In this document: piece by piece, positions 24,383 through 37,133 of the stretch
Position numbering within the stretch: the stretch's first letter is position 1
Layout of the letters: every line of letters begins with the position of its first letter
Notes under the pieces: generated by a model
What the model saw: only the letters and a program-made list of their open reading frames with translations
What the model was told of the DNA's origin: nothing
Database searches by the model: none
Position numbers and translations under genes: made by a program
Assembly: GCA_036785325.1 (NCBI GenBank)
Contig: JAXIVH010000068.1
Coordinates: forward strand, 1,091,001-1,155,000
DNA length: 64,000 nucleotides
Direction of reading: 5' to 3'
Source: Urophycis tenuis
Lineage: Eukaryota > Chordata > Actinopteri > Gadiformes > Phycidae

Positions 24383-27300
24383 CTAGAGGCCCAGGGATCT
24401 GCGGACCACCTGCTGGGCCAGCTGGTTGAACTGCTGGCGGTCTTCTCTCCACATCTTCGATGCATCCACATTGGCCCCGCTCTCATCATTAGGCTCTACA
24501 TACGGTCAGAGTGGTGGAGAGAGGCAGACAGTCAGAGTGGTACCTGCTAGCATGCTGACTACAGACAGACAGGCAGACAGACAGACAGACAAACAGGTAC
24601 CTGCCAGCATGCTGACCACAGACAGCAGAATCTTCTCCACACTTTGGACTGGACTCCATCTCTCTGCACTGCTCTCGTAGCCCATGGGGTCATCACCTGG
24701 GGCGTGGAGGATGGAGATACACACCCTGCCGTCCGGATAAACTGGAACACAACCATCATCGTTACTAGAGATACAACCCTGATCCAGATAGACTGGAACA
24801 CAACCATCATCATTACTAGAGATACAACCCTGATCCAGATAGACTGGAACACAACCATCATCATTACTAGAGATACAACCCTGATCCAGATGAACTGGAA
24901 CACAACCATCATCATTACTAGAGATACAACCCTGATCCAGATGAACTGGAACACAACCATCATCATTACTAGAGATACAACCCTGATCCAGATAGACTGG
25001 AACACAACCATCATCATTACTAGAGATACAACCCTGATCCAGATAGACTGGAACACAACCATCATCATTACTAGAGATACAACCCTGATCCAGATAGACT
25101 GGAACACAACCATCATCATTACTAGAGATACAACCCTGATCCAGATAGACTGGAACACAACCATCATCATTACTAGAGATACAACCCTGATCCAGATAGA
25201 CTGGAACACAACCATCATCATTACTAGAGATACAACCCTGATCCAGATAGACTGGAACACAACCATTATCACTACTAGAGATACAACCCTGATCCAGATA
25301 GACTGAAACACAACCATTATCATTACTAGAGATACAACCCTGTTCCAGATAGACTGAAACACAACCATCATCATTACTAGAGATACAACCCTGAACCAGA
25401 TAGACTGAAACACGACCATTATCACTACTAGTGATACACATTCTGCCATCCAGATAGACTGGATAACATGATCACAATCTTCACCATTATCACTACTAAA
25501 GATACACAACCTGATGTCTAGATATACTGAAACATAACCATTATCCCTACTAGAGATACACAACCTGATGTCTAGATATACTGAAACATAACCATTATCC
25601 CTACTAGAGATACACAACCTGATGTCTAGATATACTGAAACACAACCATTATCCCTACTAGAGATACACAACCTGATGTCTAGATATACTGAAACATAAC
25701 CATTATCCCTACTAGAGATACTGAAACCTGATGTCTAGATATACTGAAACACAACCATTATCCCTACTAGAGATTAGGGGTGGAACGGTTCCCGTCCCGT
25801 ATGACACACATGATTCAGTTAACAAGATGGACTGCACCATTATCACTAGCATTCACCATCACAACCTGATCGAAGCAGGAAATACAACCCTAAACTTATG
25901 TCTGAAGCTTTATGTTTGAGACAGGTAGTCAATGCAAGCCTCTATATCTGTGTCTCAGTTGGACAAAGCATGTATGTGCGAGTGTCACATGAAGGAGACC
26001 TGGTAATGATGATGACTGTGATGGTGGTGGTGACCTCTAATCGGGAGCATGCTCAGACAGTCCCTATGGTTAGTGTAGCATGGGGACAACGCTTAATGAC
26101 AGTCTTTAAAGGGCTAATCACGACGCTAGGCTAACTGCACGCTAACATTTTAGCCCTTTACAACCAGCAGGTAATAACATAGCCATGATGTCATCATACC
26201 TACCAAGACACATAAATAACCTGAAAACAACCAACACTAACTGTACTGGGTGTGTGTGTACTGTGTGTACAACTAGTATTTACTGTTGAGGTGTAACTGA
26301 TGAGTGTGCACTACTGGTACTTGCTGGACTGTTTATAGTTTGTTTTCTAATATGTGTTTATGTCTGTTTTGTTTGTGGGACTGAGCTTTGAAACCATGGA
26401 GGATAGACATAAAAAGAGGAATGGAATATCCTGTGCACGCTACTTCCCTTGTTACTTGTCTTTGGCTTCCCCGTGCAAAGACATGCCGTGACCTACTACA
26501 GAGAACACCTGCTGACTCGTCAAAGACATGCAGGGAGAATGGATCTGAAATGTCACATAAGATAACTATAAATTGGAAATGACAACTCAACTGTACATCC
26601 ATGAGAACACCTGACTATGAACAGTTTCAGTCAGATCTTTTCATCTGCCAAGGGAATTCGGTCAGATCACCATCATTCTGACGTATATACCACAGTGAGC
26701 CAGATAAGTGAGCATTTAACATTGTAATGTCATGCTCTGTGGTTCCACCTGTCTTCATACTTGGGTTCTTTCTGGTCACCTGCAAATTGTAAAACATAAC
26801 ATTGGCTGTAGCACACGCCACCCTGTGACTCTGGATCAGTGTTTTCATAATGTGCTCAGAAACAGATGTGGCCAGATGCCTGCAAGAAGAGACTGAGGGA
26901 CTCCATTGAGGCTGCAAGCTGGCAAAAGAATATGTAAAGAACTTTATAGACAGCTTTGAAAATGCAAATTAACTGACACAATAGCTACATAGATACAATA
27001 ACCTCCTATATTTCTTTCTATGAAAATAATGTTGTGACTACAAAACCCATTAAGGTATCCCCCGATATCAAGTTATGGGTCTCATCTGAAATGAAAGGAC
27101 TCAGCAAGTAAAGCTGCCTTTGTTCGGGGAGACATCGTATTATTAAAATAAAAAGGGCTGAAGTGAGGGAGATTATTACAAGTTCAAGACAACAGCTTAT
27201 TTCTGGTGATACAAAGAAAGCTATGAGCAGTCGAAATACAATGAGAGGCTAGGAAACAACGCTGCCTCCCCATCAATAATGTCTCGACTGCCAATGAGCT

Positions 27301-30300
27301 AAACCAGCTATAGGTTTGATACTCATGGGGACATACTCAACAAGTTATGTACTCCAGTTTGGGATCCTACCAGACTCACTGAATGGGATATAGCAGGCAG
27401 TCTTGCTAAAATCCACACAAAGCTCAAGTACCAGATGGTTTCTGGGATAAACAAAAACATATTTTTAAAACAAGATTATTCCAGGGTAAAGGGGGCATTT
27501 AGCAGACGCTCTTGTCCAAAGCGACTTACAATCAGTACATTAGTGGGGTTCAACATGTGGACAGTTGGAGGAGGGGGATCAAGGGGATCGACACTACGGT
27601 TAGTGGATGACCTGCTCTGTACTCCAGCTCTACCCACTGAGCTACTGCCAAGCTACTGCCTCCCCAGCAGGGTCAGCTTGTTAAATATGTTGCCACTCTC
27701 ATGGAGGGGACCAATAACATTCCAGTGCCTAAAAAGTCTCCCCCATCCCCCATAAACATTTTTGGAAAATTATATTAACTTACTTTCAGAACAGAATTTG
27801 ACATACACATGTGTGGATATCGCTGAGTTTTGTCCAATGTTTACTGTGCTGATCCATAAAAAAAACAAAAAAACATTAGTATAATGTTTATTGGTTAAAT
27901 GCATCAAAATGCATTTAAATGGAAGTGGGTAGTAACCAACAGGAGACAATTTGCATTGGGTGTAGCACAATCCACAGATATTTATTACTTATGCATTGTA
28001 AAAGGATATCAATGCTTTCTTTCACACACAAACTAGTATATTCGCATTTGTTGATCTCGTAGAGTCTAATGTGATCCATAAAGCTGATCAATAAAATGTT
28101 TATGTTTCCATAGCTTACACTTCTAGATCGGGATAAGTGCACCTTTACATGGCTCTCATATACAGTATATATATATATATATATATACACATACACATAC
28201 ACACACACTACCGTTCAAAAGTTTGGTGTCAACCAGACAATTTTGTGTTTTCCATGAAACTCCATTACAGATATAATACCAGCTGCCTGCTTCTTCCCTA
28301 AATAGTTCCCTAAATAGTTCTTCCCTAATAGGTGTGCTTTGGGTCATTGTCCTTTTGGAGGAGGAAATTGGCTCCAATCAAGCGCTGTCCACAGGGTACG
28401 GCATGGCATTGCAAAATGGAGTGATAGCCTTCCTTATTCAAAATCCCTTTGACCTTGTACAAATCTCCCATTTTACCAGCACCAAAGCAACCCCAGACCA
28501 TCACATTACCTCCTGACAGATGGCGTCAGGCACTCTTCCAGCATCTTTTCAGTTGTTCTGCGTCTCACAAATGTTCTTCTGGGTGATCAAAACACTCAAA
28601 CTTCGATTCGTCTGTCCATAACACTCTTATCCAATCTTCCTCTGTCCAATGTCTGTGTTCTTTTGCCCATATTAATCTTTTCCTTTTATTGGCCAGTCTC
28701 AGATATGGCTTTTTCTTTGCCACTCTGCCCTGAAGGCCAGCATCCCGGAGTCGCCTCTTCACTGTAGACGTTGACACTGGCGTTTTGTGGGTACTATTTA
28801 ATCTGCCAGTTGAGGACCTGTGAGGCGTCTATTTCTCAAACTAGAGACTCTAATGTACTTTTCTTCTTACTCAGTTGTGCAGCGGGGCCTCCCACTTCTC
28901 TCTCTACTCTGGTTAGAGCCTGTTTGTGCTGTTCTCTGAAGGGAGTGGTAATAAACCGTTGGAGGAAATCTTAAGTTTGTTGGCAATTTCAAGAACAAGA
29001 ATAGACTGTTGAGTTTCACATGAAAGTTCTCTTTTTCTGGCCATTTTGAGAGTTTAATCGAACCCAGAAATGTGATGATCCAGATTCTCAACTAGCTCAA
29101 AGGAAAGTCATTTTTATAGCTTCTCTAACCAGCTAAACTGTTTTCATCTGTGCTAACATAATTGCACAAGGGTTTTCAAGGGTTTTCTAATCATCCTTCT
29201 AACGCAATTAGCAAACACAATGTACCATTAGAACACTGGAGTGATGGTTGCTGGAAATAGGCCTCTATACACCTCTGTAGATATTGCATTAAAAACCAGA
29301 CGTTTGCAGCTAGAATAGTCATTTACCACGCAACAATGTATAGAGTGTATTTCTGATTAGTTTAATTTAATCTTCATTGGAAAAAACAGCGCTTTTCTTT
29401 CAAAAATAAGGAAATTTCGAAGTGACCCCAAACGTTTGAACGGTATACGTTTGAACGGTAAACATATTGAATAACTTCAGGTACAATGGTGTTATGATCT
29501 TAGGACACAACGCAGCCTCTACTTTATCCTCCCCCAACAGCAGTTGACATGAAACTTGTTTAATTTGTCAAATTAAGCTATGATATACACGTATGAAATA
29601 GCAATTGCTGCATTTTATCTAAATTGTACTTTTCTTACCAAGATAGGAAGTTGGCAATACATGAATCAGCATATCGCCATCTAGAGGTGTATGGTATGTA
29701 TGCATCCACATTTCACAGATTGGCTGCAGAACACATTGGACAAAACTATGACATCCACAAATGCATATGGTGTCACCGTTTGCCTCACCGGTCTTCATTT
29801 TTCATGCAAGTCTCTGCAGTGTTATTCAGATTGCTCTCCCAGTCTCAACCCTGCCTGTTCCTGACCATCTCGTCTCTTCGCCTTCCCGGATCTTACATCT
29901 CCATTTACATTTCATCACCTCAGCCTTCTGTCCCTGACGCCGACTTTGACTCTCCGTTCCTGGTTCCTGCCTGCCTCTCCCCTGCCCTGCTGACTCCACC
30001 CTGCCGGTCCCGGACCACCGTCGCCTGGCATCACCTCCGCCTCCTGCCCCTGACCCCGAGCTCTCCTGCCCCTGACCCCGAGCTCTCCTGCCCCTGACCC
30101 CGAGCTCTCCTGCCCCTGACCCCGAGCTCTCCTGCTATGCCTGCTCTGATTATTGTGTGTGACAAGAATAAAAGTCCTTACCAATTATACCTGCATTGAT
30201 ATTTGTCAACTGAAATTCTAATCAGCGATGATTTCTCTAAGGATTTTCTCTGAGCAATCAGCGGTCTGCAGTTTTTTCATGTCACCTTTTGTTATCGTCA

Positions 30301-31732
30301 GAAAAAAAAGTAGCAGGTTCCCGGTACTACCCACAACCATTTCCCGAGGGAAAACCAAAAAAGGTGTCTAGTTCAGGCAGCTGTGGAATAGAGACACTCA
30401 TATTTGCTGTGATTTGAGTGTGTGCTAGTCCTTACTGTTGGGGTGGAACTTATCACAGTAATTGAGGAGTGTGTCCAAGCACTTGATTGAGTATGTACTA
30501 GTACTCTCTGTATTGTCTACTCGTACTTCAGCAGTGTGCACTAGTATTACTTACTGTTGGGGTGGAACATGTCGCAGATGAACCTCATCTTGGGGGGGCT
30601 GAGGGGGTAGTCTGACGGGAAACTGAGAACAGCGGGAAACACTCCTCCTTCGAAACAGGTGTCCTCTGGACCCCTGGAGATAGAGAGAGACAGACCAACA
30701 GACAGTGAAGAGACAGACAGAGAGACCAACAGACAGTGAAGAGACAGACAGGGAGACCAACAGACAGTGAAGAGACAGACAGAGAGACCAACAGACAGTG
30801 AAGAGACAGACAGAGAGACCAACAGACAGTGAAGAGACAGACAGGGAGACCAACAGACAGTGAAGAGACAGACAGAGAGACCAACAAACAGTGAAGAGAC
30901 AGACAGAGAGACCAACAGACAGTGAAGAGACAGACAGGGAGACCAACAGACAGTGAAGAGACAGACAGAGAGACCAACAGACAGTGAAGAGACAGACAGA
31001 GAGACCAACAGACAGTGAAGAGACAGACAGAGAGACCAACAGACAGGGAGCCAGAGAGGGAGATAGACAGAAAGAAAGAGAGACACACACACACAGGTAG
31101 GGAGACAGACAGACAGGGAGGGAGGGAGAAAGATACACAGACAGTGAGACACATCAGTGGTATTGTGATAGTGATCTTGTTTAAACAAGCAAGCTATCAC
31201 AGGTTTTCATCCTGTGATATGTGGAATATATTCTTTAAATAGACAGACACAGGGTGGCAGTAGCTCAGTGGGTAGAGCGGGTGGACAGAGCAGGTCATCC
31301 ACTAACCGTAGAGTATATCCCCTTGATCCCCCTCCTCCACCTGTCCATATGTTGAACCCCACTAATGTACTGATTGTAAGTCACTTTGGAGCATGGTTGC
31401 TGACTTTTTATTTCCACACTCTCCCACCAGCCATGGCCTTTGTGCAGTAATACTTAAAGAAGAGTGTACAGCTTCAAACTTTGCTTTGACACTATATAGG
31501 CGAACGTATCTTTTTTTTAATGTTTGCATTAGAGGTCTGTGATTGATAACTATTTAGTGGTACACCTTAAGTCAAAGGTTAGGAACCGCTGATCTAAACC
31601 AGATCAGAAACTATAATTGTAAGTAATTATGAGTAACTATGGTTACACAAGACATTTCCACTGGGTGTTCAACTTCTGTCTTCACAGCAGACAGGGAGGG
31701 GAGGAGGGACACCTAGTGGTGACATAGATATA

Positions 31733-31799
<67 letters not shown>

Positions 31800-31829
31800 T
31801 TGTGTGTGTGTGTGTGTGTGTGTGTGTGG

Positions 31830-31904
<75 letters not shown>

Positions 31905-31909
31905 TGTGT

Positions 31910-31957
<48 letters not shown>

Positions 31958-33222
31958 CCAAATTTATTTCTAAAGCAGATTTAAAAACATCTCACATTGA
32001 CCAAAGTACTGTACTGCATTGTACTGTAAGTACAGTAGAGTTCAGAGCAGGCAAGTTAAATCCCAATAAGACAATAAACAAAAATATCCATATAAGAGTC
32101 ACTACACACAGTGCATAGATACAAATCAAACACTAAAGATTAAAATATCCTTTTGACCATGGTCATAAAAGAATCAATCGAAGGATCTGATATAGAAGGG
32201 ATGCTATTTCACAATTTAGTGTCAGGAAAGGCCCGGTCACCCCTGACCATAAGTCTAGATAGTGGGACAACCAGAAGCCCCAAGTTAGATGACCTGAGAG
32301 ATCTGGTGGTGGAATAATGGGTTAAAAGGTACCAGATAGAAGAGGGGCATGCCCATTCAGGGATTCTAAACACTGAAAGCCAGTGGAGAGGTACCCGTCA
32401 GAGCCCAGCAGCATGGTTCTGGACTAGTCGCAAGCGGACCGTGATCCATGCCTCACATCTTTACATATTAGTAACTTACATGATCAAAGCTTCCCACTCA
32501 AAGAAGTTCTCCTCGTTTGCTGGACCTGGGACACAAACATGTCATATTATTGGTAAATATAGATCATGATGTCATGTAGTTGATTTACAGCTTTAAATGA
32601 AGCAATGTGATGTCAAATAAATGGGTTTAGGTTAAACCAGCAGCCTTCCACAAGTAGTGGTGACAATCAGAACAAATAAATGTCGAATAAGTTAACTCCA
32701 TTTGGATGAACATGTTGAACGGGCGAATATAAAATACTGTCTGGTGTGACATTACACACAGCATCCCTCTCACCTGCGACGATGCCTTCTGGGGGGTTTA
32801 ACGTCAGCTCTGCAGAACAGAAAGAGGACAAGATGGATGAGTATTGATGTCGGCTGCGGAGGGGGACCTATCAAGTACAGCCTAGGGACAATAACAGTGT
32901 TATTGTTGTATCTGCACTGATCAACTTTCACGTTCAGCCCATTCACCTGTTAGCTAACAGATGGGGTGTATATATGGTATAAATAGGAACGGTTAGTTAG
33001 TGTCAACTAGGACGTTAATAGTTTCCATACTACCAGTTGAGGATACTAATAAACACTAATAGAGGCTGGCTACTGTGACGCTAGCAGAGATAGCTACTGT
33101 GATGCTAGCAGAGTTAACAGGGTAAGGTAACTTTATAACATAACGTAAACACATTATCATCCACCTGCAGTTAACTCACGTCTATATTCCGCCATGAGTC
33201 TTTTAAGCGCGGTTCCGGCCAT
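24383..33222 (-). CDS. ube2g2: UBE2G2, ubiquitin-conjugating enzyme E2 G2, complete
   Basis: Six minus-strand exons: 33180-33222, 32774-32809, 32480-32525, 30555-30673, 24601-24741 and 24383-24495. They total 498 nt (165 aa plus stop) with GT/AG borders and consistent phases. The product is nearly identical to human UBE2G2: MAGTALKRLMAEYRQ start, FFEWEALIMGPEDT, the HPN motif (FHPNIYPDG), the active-site segment GRVCISIL, the acidic-loop region APGDDPMGYESS and the end RRSLGL. UBE2G2 is the cytosolic/ER-recruited E2 that builds Lys48-linked chains for ER-associated degradation with gp78 and CUE-domain partners. Exon 5 is unusual: a minisatellite derived from its own 5' edge abuts its acceptor, and a duplicate of its 3' edge and donor lies 56 nt downstream. 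Intron 4 (24742-30554) also holds a SINE and a dead Tc1 element. Confidence 0.97.
24539..24624. repeat. ube2g2: 56-bp duplication of the UBE2G2 exon 5 3' edge and donor
   Basis: 'ggtacctgccagcatgctga' at 24596 recurs as 'ggtacctgctagcatgctga' at 24540. On the minus strand this gives two GCAG|GTACC donors 56 nt apart, separated by a CTGT microsatellite. Using the distal copy would shift frame. Confidence 0.88.
24742..25790. repeat. ube2g2: Exon-derived 51/54-bp minisatellite at the UBE2G2 exon 5 acceptor
   Basis: About 14 copies of a 51-bp unit (24742-25440) continue into about five 54-bp variants (25500-25790). On the minus strand each unit carries 'ttgtgttccag' followed by TCTATCTGGATCAGGGTTG, a degenerate copy of the real acceptor plus exon 5 start (TTTATCCGGACGG...). 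The translation repeats VYLDQGCIS or YLDIRLCIS against the exon's VYPDGRVCIS. Both unit lengths are multiples of three and free of stops, so the array reads open into exon 5. Confidence 0.9.
27489..27662 (-). repeat. tRNA-derived SINE, minus orientation
   Basis: Its reverse complement contains a tRNA-like head (agctcagtgggtagag), an anticodon-side segment (gtccactaaccgta) and the tail 'gtaagtcgctttggacaaga', matching the copies at 52258-52445 and 56126-56299. It lies in UBE2G2 intron 4. Confidence 0.8.
28209..29445 (-). mobile_element. Tc1/mariner-like transposon, inactivated
   Basis: TIRs 'taccgttcaaaagtttgg' at 28209 and its inverse 'ccaaacgtttgaacggta' ending at 29445, each flanked by TA. 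Internally, minus-strand pieces of transposase survive at 28565-28777 (STVKRRLRDAGLQGRVAKKK, then WTDESKFECF). The WTDES stretch carries a catalytic Asp of the DDE/D triad. Frameshifts and stops break the rest. A second 15-bp copy of the right end follows at 29446-29460. It lies in UBE2G2 intron 4. Confidence 0.88.
30674..31140. repeat. ube2g2: 31-bp minisatellite at the UBE2G2 exon 4 acceptor
   Basis: Copies of a 31-bp unit ('accaacagacagtgaagaga') run to about 31045 and then become simple GACA sequence. On the transcribed strand this makes several hundred nt of pyrimidine-rich sequence directly before the exon 4 acceptor at 30673. The long spurious ORFs in all three frames follow from the 31-bp period. 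Confidence 0.9.
31249..31390 (+). repeat. tRNA-derived SINE, plus orientation
   Basis: 'gcagtagctcagtgggtaga' head, 'ccactaaccgtagag' and 'gattgtaagtcactttgga' tail. It lies in UBE2G2 intron 3. Confidence 0.85.
31737..31955. repeat. (TG)n microsatellite, about 220 bp
   Basis: Nearly uninterrupted TG repeat with a few GGTTG and TCTG interruptions. It is in UBE2G2 intron 3. Confidence 0.95.
31960..32460 (+). repeat. Teleost interspersed repeat, class uncertain
   Basis: The sequence runs from 'aaatttatttctaaagcaga' to 'ctggactagtcgcaagcgga' and resembles a widespread fish repeat I recognise in outline. It has no intact ORF. I cannot assign its class without a repeat library. Confidence 0.4.
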
Positions 33223-34573
<1,351 letters not shown>

Positions 34574-35533
34574 TCAGTTTGTGTTTGGGAGTCTTAGTAT
34601 CCGCTTAACCTGTCTTAAAATGTCCTTCATTTTGAAGCCATAGATGATGGGGTTACATATTGCTGGGATGATGATTATGAGTAGAGATACAAGATTGGGG
34701 GCCACGCTGTGGAGGTAAGCCTCCGTTCTGCTGCTGATGATCTCGATGGAGGTAGTGATGAAGTAGTTGGTGAAGACGAGCAGGTGAGGAAGGCAGGTCT
34801 GCAGGGCCTTGCCGATGAAGATTTTGGAACTCTGTATGCAGACGGCCAGAATGCGTCCATAGGAGTAGAAGACAAAGAGGCTGGGCAGGAACACAGTGAG
34901 GGTCATGCCCAAAATACCGTAGACGTTGCTAAGCAGGATGTCTCCACAGCCCTGCTTGGCCAGGGAATAAATGTTACAGTATAGTCGGTTCATGTTCATC
35001 TTACACAGTGGCACCCTGCTGGTCAGCAGAGCAGCGCCACCAATCAGACATGCTGGGGCCAGCCACGCCCCACCCAGCATCACTCTCACCCTCGTCACTG
35101 TGAGGACGCTGTGGTACTGAAGAGGACGGCAGATGGACACGTATCGGTCATAGGCCATGACGGACAGCAGGGTGAACCCAGAGGCCCCGGAAAAGTAGAT
35201 GAAGAAGGCCTGCAGAATGCACATGGAGGGGGAGATGGTGGGCTCCGTGACCGACAGCATGTCCACCAGCAGCTTGGGCAGGATGGTGGAGCTGCCCATC
35301 AGGGAGTTGAGCAGCAGTGCAGCAATGAATATGAACATGGGCTGGTTGTGGAGGCTGCTCTGGGAGGACACCAGACACAAAACCACCAGATCGCTCAGCA
35401 GGATGAAGCTGTACACTAACAGCAGCAGGAAGAAATACACATACTTATACTTGCCCACCCCCTGGAAACCCTGCAGGATGATAAGTGTCATGTTGGAACT
35501 GTGTCCTGCCAGCTGGGATGCATTGAATGTCAT
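34574..35533 (-). CDS. Olfactory receptor, intact single-exon GPCR
   Basis: A 319-aa intronless ORF with seven hydrophobic segments and the olfactory receptor signatures PMFIFIAALL at TM2, MAYDRYVSIC at the end of TM3, KALQTCLPHLLVF entering TM6 and NPIIYGFKMKDI in TM7. Asn-Ala-Ser and Asn-Met-Thr near the N terminus are possible N-glycosylation sites. The extracellular-loop-1 Cys (SMCILQAFF) and loop-2 cysteines are present. The product would be a G-protein-coupled odorant receptor in olfactory neurons. It stands alone in this window; no neighbouring receptor was found. The fish receptor subfamily is not resolved from sequence alone. Confidence 0.93.
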   Translation of the reverse strand: MTFNASQLAGHSSNMTLIILQGFQGVGKYKYVYFFLLLLVYSFILLSDLVVLCLVSSQSSLHNQPMFIFIAALLLNSLMGSSTILPKLLVDMLSVTEPTISPSMCILQAFFIYFSGASGFTLLSVMAYDRYVSICRPLQYHSVLTVTRVRVMLGGAWLAPACLIGGAALLTSRVPLCKMNMNRLYCNIYSLAKQGCGDILLSNVYGILGMTLTVFLPSLFVFYSYGRILAVCIQSSKIFIGKALQTCLPHLLVFTNYFITTSIEIISSRTEAYLHSVAPNLVSLLIIIIPAICNPIIYGFKMKDILRQVKRILRLPNTN

Positions 35534-36243
35534 TGCTCAGGAGAAGAGAGACACGCCTTGTGGCTCCCTGCTCTTGGGGGTGGATTTGATAAGATCAGAT
35601 GAGATCAGATGAGCTATAAGGTCAGTCAGCAAATGTGTTAGAACAGGCAGTGCTCTGGCTGGACAGCCACCTCCATCTACAGGAAGTGGACTGTGCGCAC
35701 GGCAAGCCCTGGGACAGGTTTTATGATGGGAGAAGGAAGCCTCTCTGATGACCTCATGGCCAATCAGCTGGAGCCCCAAGGGACACACACCCAACTGGTG
35801 AACACCCCCTGTTGAATCAAACAACTAGACAACTAAATCATGTGGATTTTTGTTGTCTCTTGTTTTACCTGTTGACAAACGGTTTACATATTTTAGATGA
35901 TAAACATGTCACAACACATCAATTGATATTCAACATTTAAACTTCATGCCTACACATCAAGTAAAATTACATATATATCCCTGTGTCTATTCCTGAATTT
36001 GCCATGGTTATTACATTTATCTTGGAATACTATAGATTTATATAATACGCAGCCTATATGCATGATCAAGTTACATTTTGACAGATTTGTTGAATCTCAT
36101 AGGATATGGTGCTTCTTGTAAAATTTTACAAGAAGCACCATATCCTAAGTATTTTTCTGTTTGTATGTCTTCAGAAAAGTACTGTTGATGCTGCTATCTA
36201 CCTTCAGATTATAGTGATAGTACTACTACTACGACTACTACTG

Positions 36244-36281
<38 letters not shown>

Positions 36282-36413
36282 GTAGAACTACTGTAGTACT
36301 ATGATCTTTCAGATGTAATATTGCTGATATATCTGGTTTGTGTGCTGAGAGTGGAATGGAATCAGGAAGGTAGGAAGTGAAAACACAACAGAGGCCTCTG
36401 TAGTATCTTGATG
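35534..36413. other. Olfactory receptor 5' flank, no gene seen
   Basis: Holds a perfect 46-bp palindrome at 36101-36146 and an ACT trinucleotide repeat at about 36217-36281. Otherwise unremarkable. Confidence 0.5.
36101..36146. repeat. Perfect 46-bp palindrome
   Basis: The 23-bp arm 'aggatatggtgcttcttgta' plus aaa is followed with no spacer by its exact reverse complement. Confidence 0.95.
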
Positions 36414-36721
36414 TGTTGAGGAAAAGGAGAAACCACCGCTGACACGTCCCACTTGTACGATGAAGGGTTTATTACAAAGTAGAACAGTGTCACAAAAGTC
36501 CGAATCTTGAGAGAGCCTCTGTGGCGCCTGAGAACACTCTGCCAGCCTTGTCCTGATGCACAGTTTAAATACTACTTCTCACATACTCTAGAGTCAGGCT
36601 CCTGTGCCTGGTACTGTCACACCTCTGACCTCGTAGCACCATAAACTCCCATTCCTTGCAAACGACCTCAAGACAACAACACATCTCCTTATATAGTATG
36701 AAACGCTTACCATACACTACA
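36414..36721 (-). mobile_element. Possible solo LTR, about 308 bp
   Basis: On the minus strand it begins TGTAGTGTATGG and ends CCTCAACA (TG...CA). It has a TATA-like 'actatataagg' near the start and AATAAACCC near the end, the layout of a retroelement LTR. No target-site duplication was found, so it could also be another promoter-bearing repeat. Confidence 0.4.
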
Positions 36722-36879
36722 CCTCTCTGCTCTGATTTTTAAATTACATGTTAATGCATGAGAATTTTAAATAAACATGATGTCATTTACTTAGTATCTT
36801 TTTGTTGTCCATTTTATTCAGGCAGTTTTCCTTTTTTTTAGCCAGCCTGTTTATGTTGTGTGTGATGTGTTGTAAGCTA

Positions 36880-36930
36880 CTGGGACCTTGAATTTCCCCA
36901 TGGGGGGTCAATAAAGTATCTATTTTATCC
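36880..36930 (+). repeat. LINE-type 3' end fragment
   Basis: 'gaatttccccatggggggtc' followed by 'aataaagtatctatttt' is the characteristic 3' terminus of a common teleost LINE. Confidence 0.55.
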
Positions 36931-37133
36931 AATTTGATTAACAGTGAATCCAGGTAGGCTATAATTAAAGGAGCAGGCAGGGTTTCTGGATGTATTACTA
37001 GAACCTCCTCCCCCTTCATGTTGATACGTGGCTTCTTAGGCGAAATAGAATGTGAAAGTCATCCCCAATACTCGTATTATTAAAAAAAAGAGGTGCAGTA
37101 AAAACACTTGAAAGTCATCCTAAGTACCTAGAT

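Noticed and set aside
24506..25671. ORFs of 220-370 codons on both strands
   Set aside because: Read-through of the 51/54-bp minisatellite; only the UBE2G2 exon 5 part is a normal coding exon.
29624..30184. Plus ORF of 157 codons and its antisense
   Set aside because: Short 'cctgaccccgagctctcctg' tandem repeat plus unique sequence; no family recognised.
30547..31200. Three overlapping minus-strand ORFs of about 190-217 codons
   Set aside because: Product of the 31-bp minisatellite; only the exon 30555-30673 is real.
35111..35612. Plus-strand ORFs over the olfactory receptor
   Set aside because: Antisense shadows of the receptor gene.
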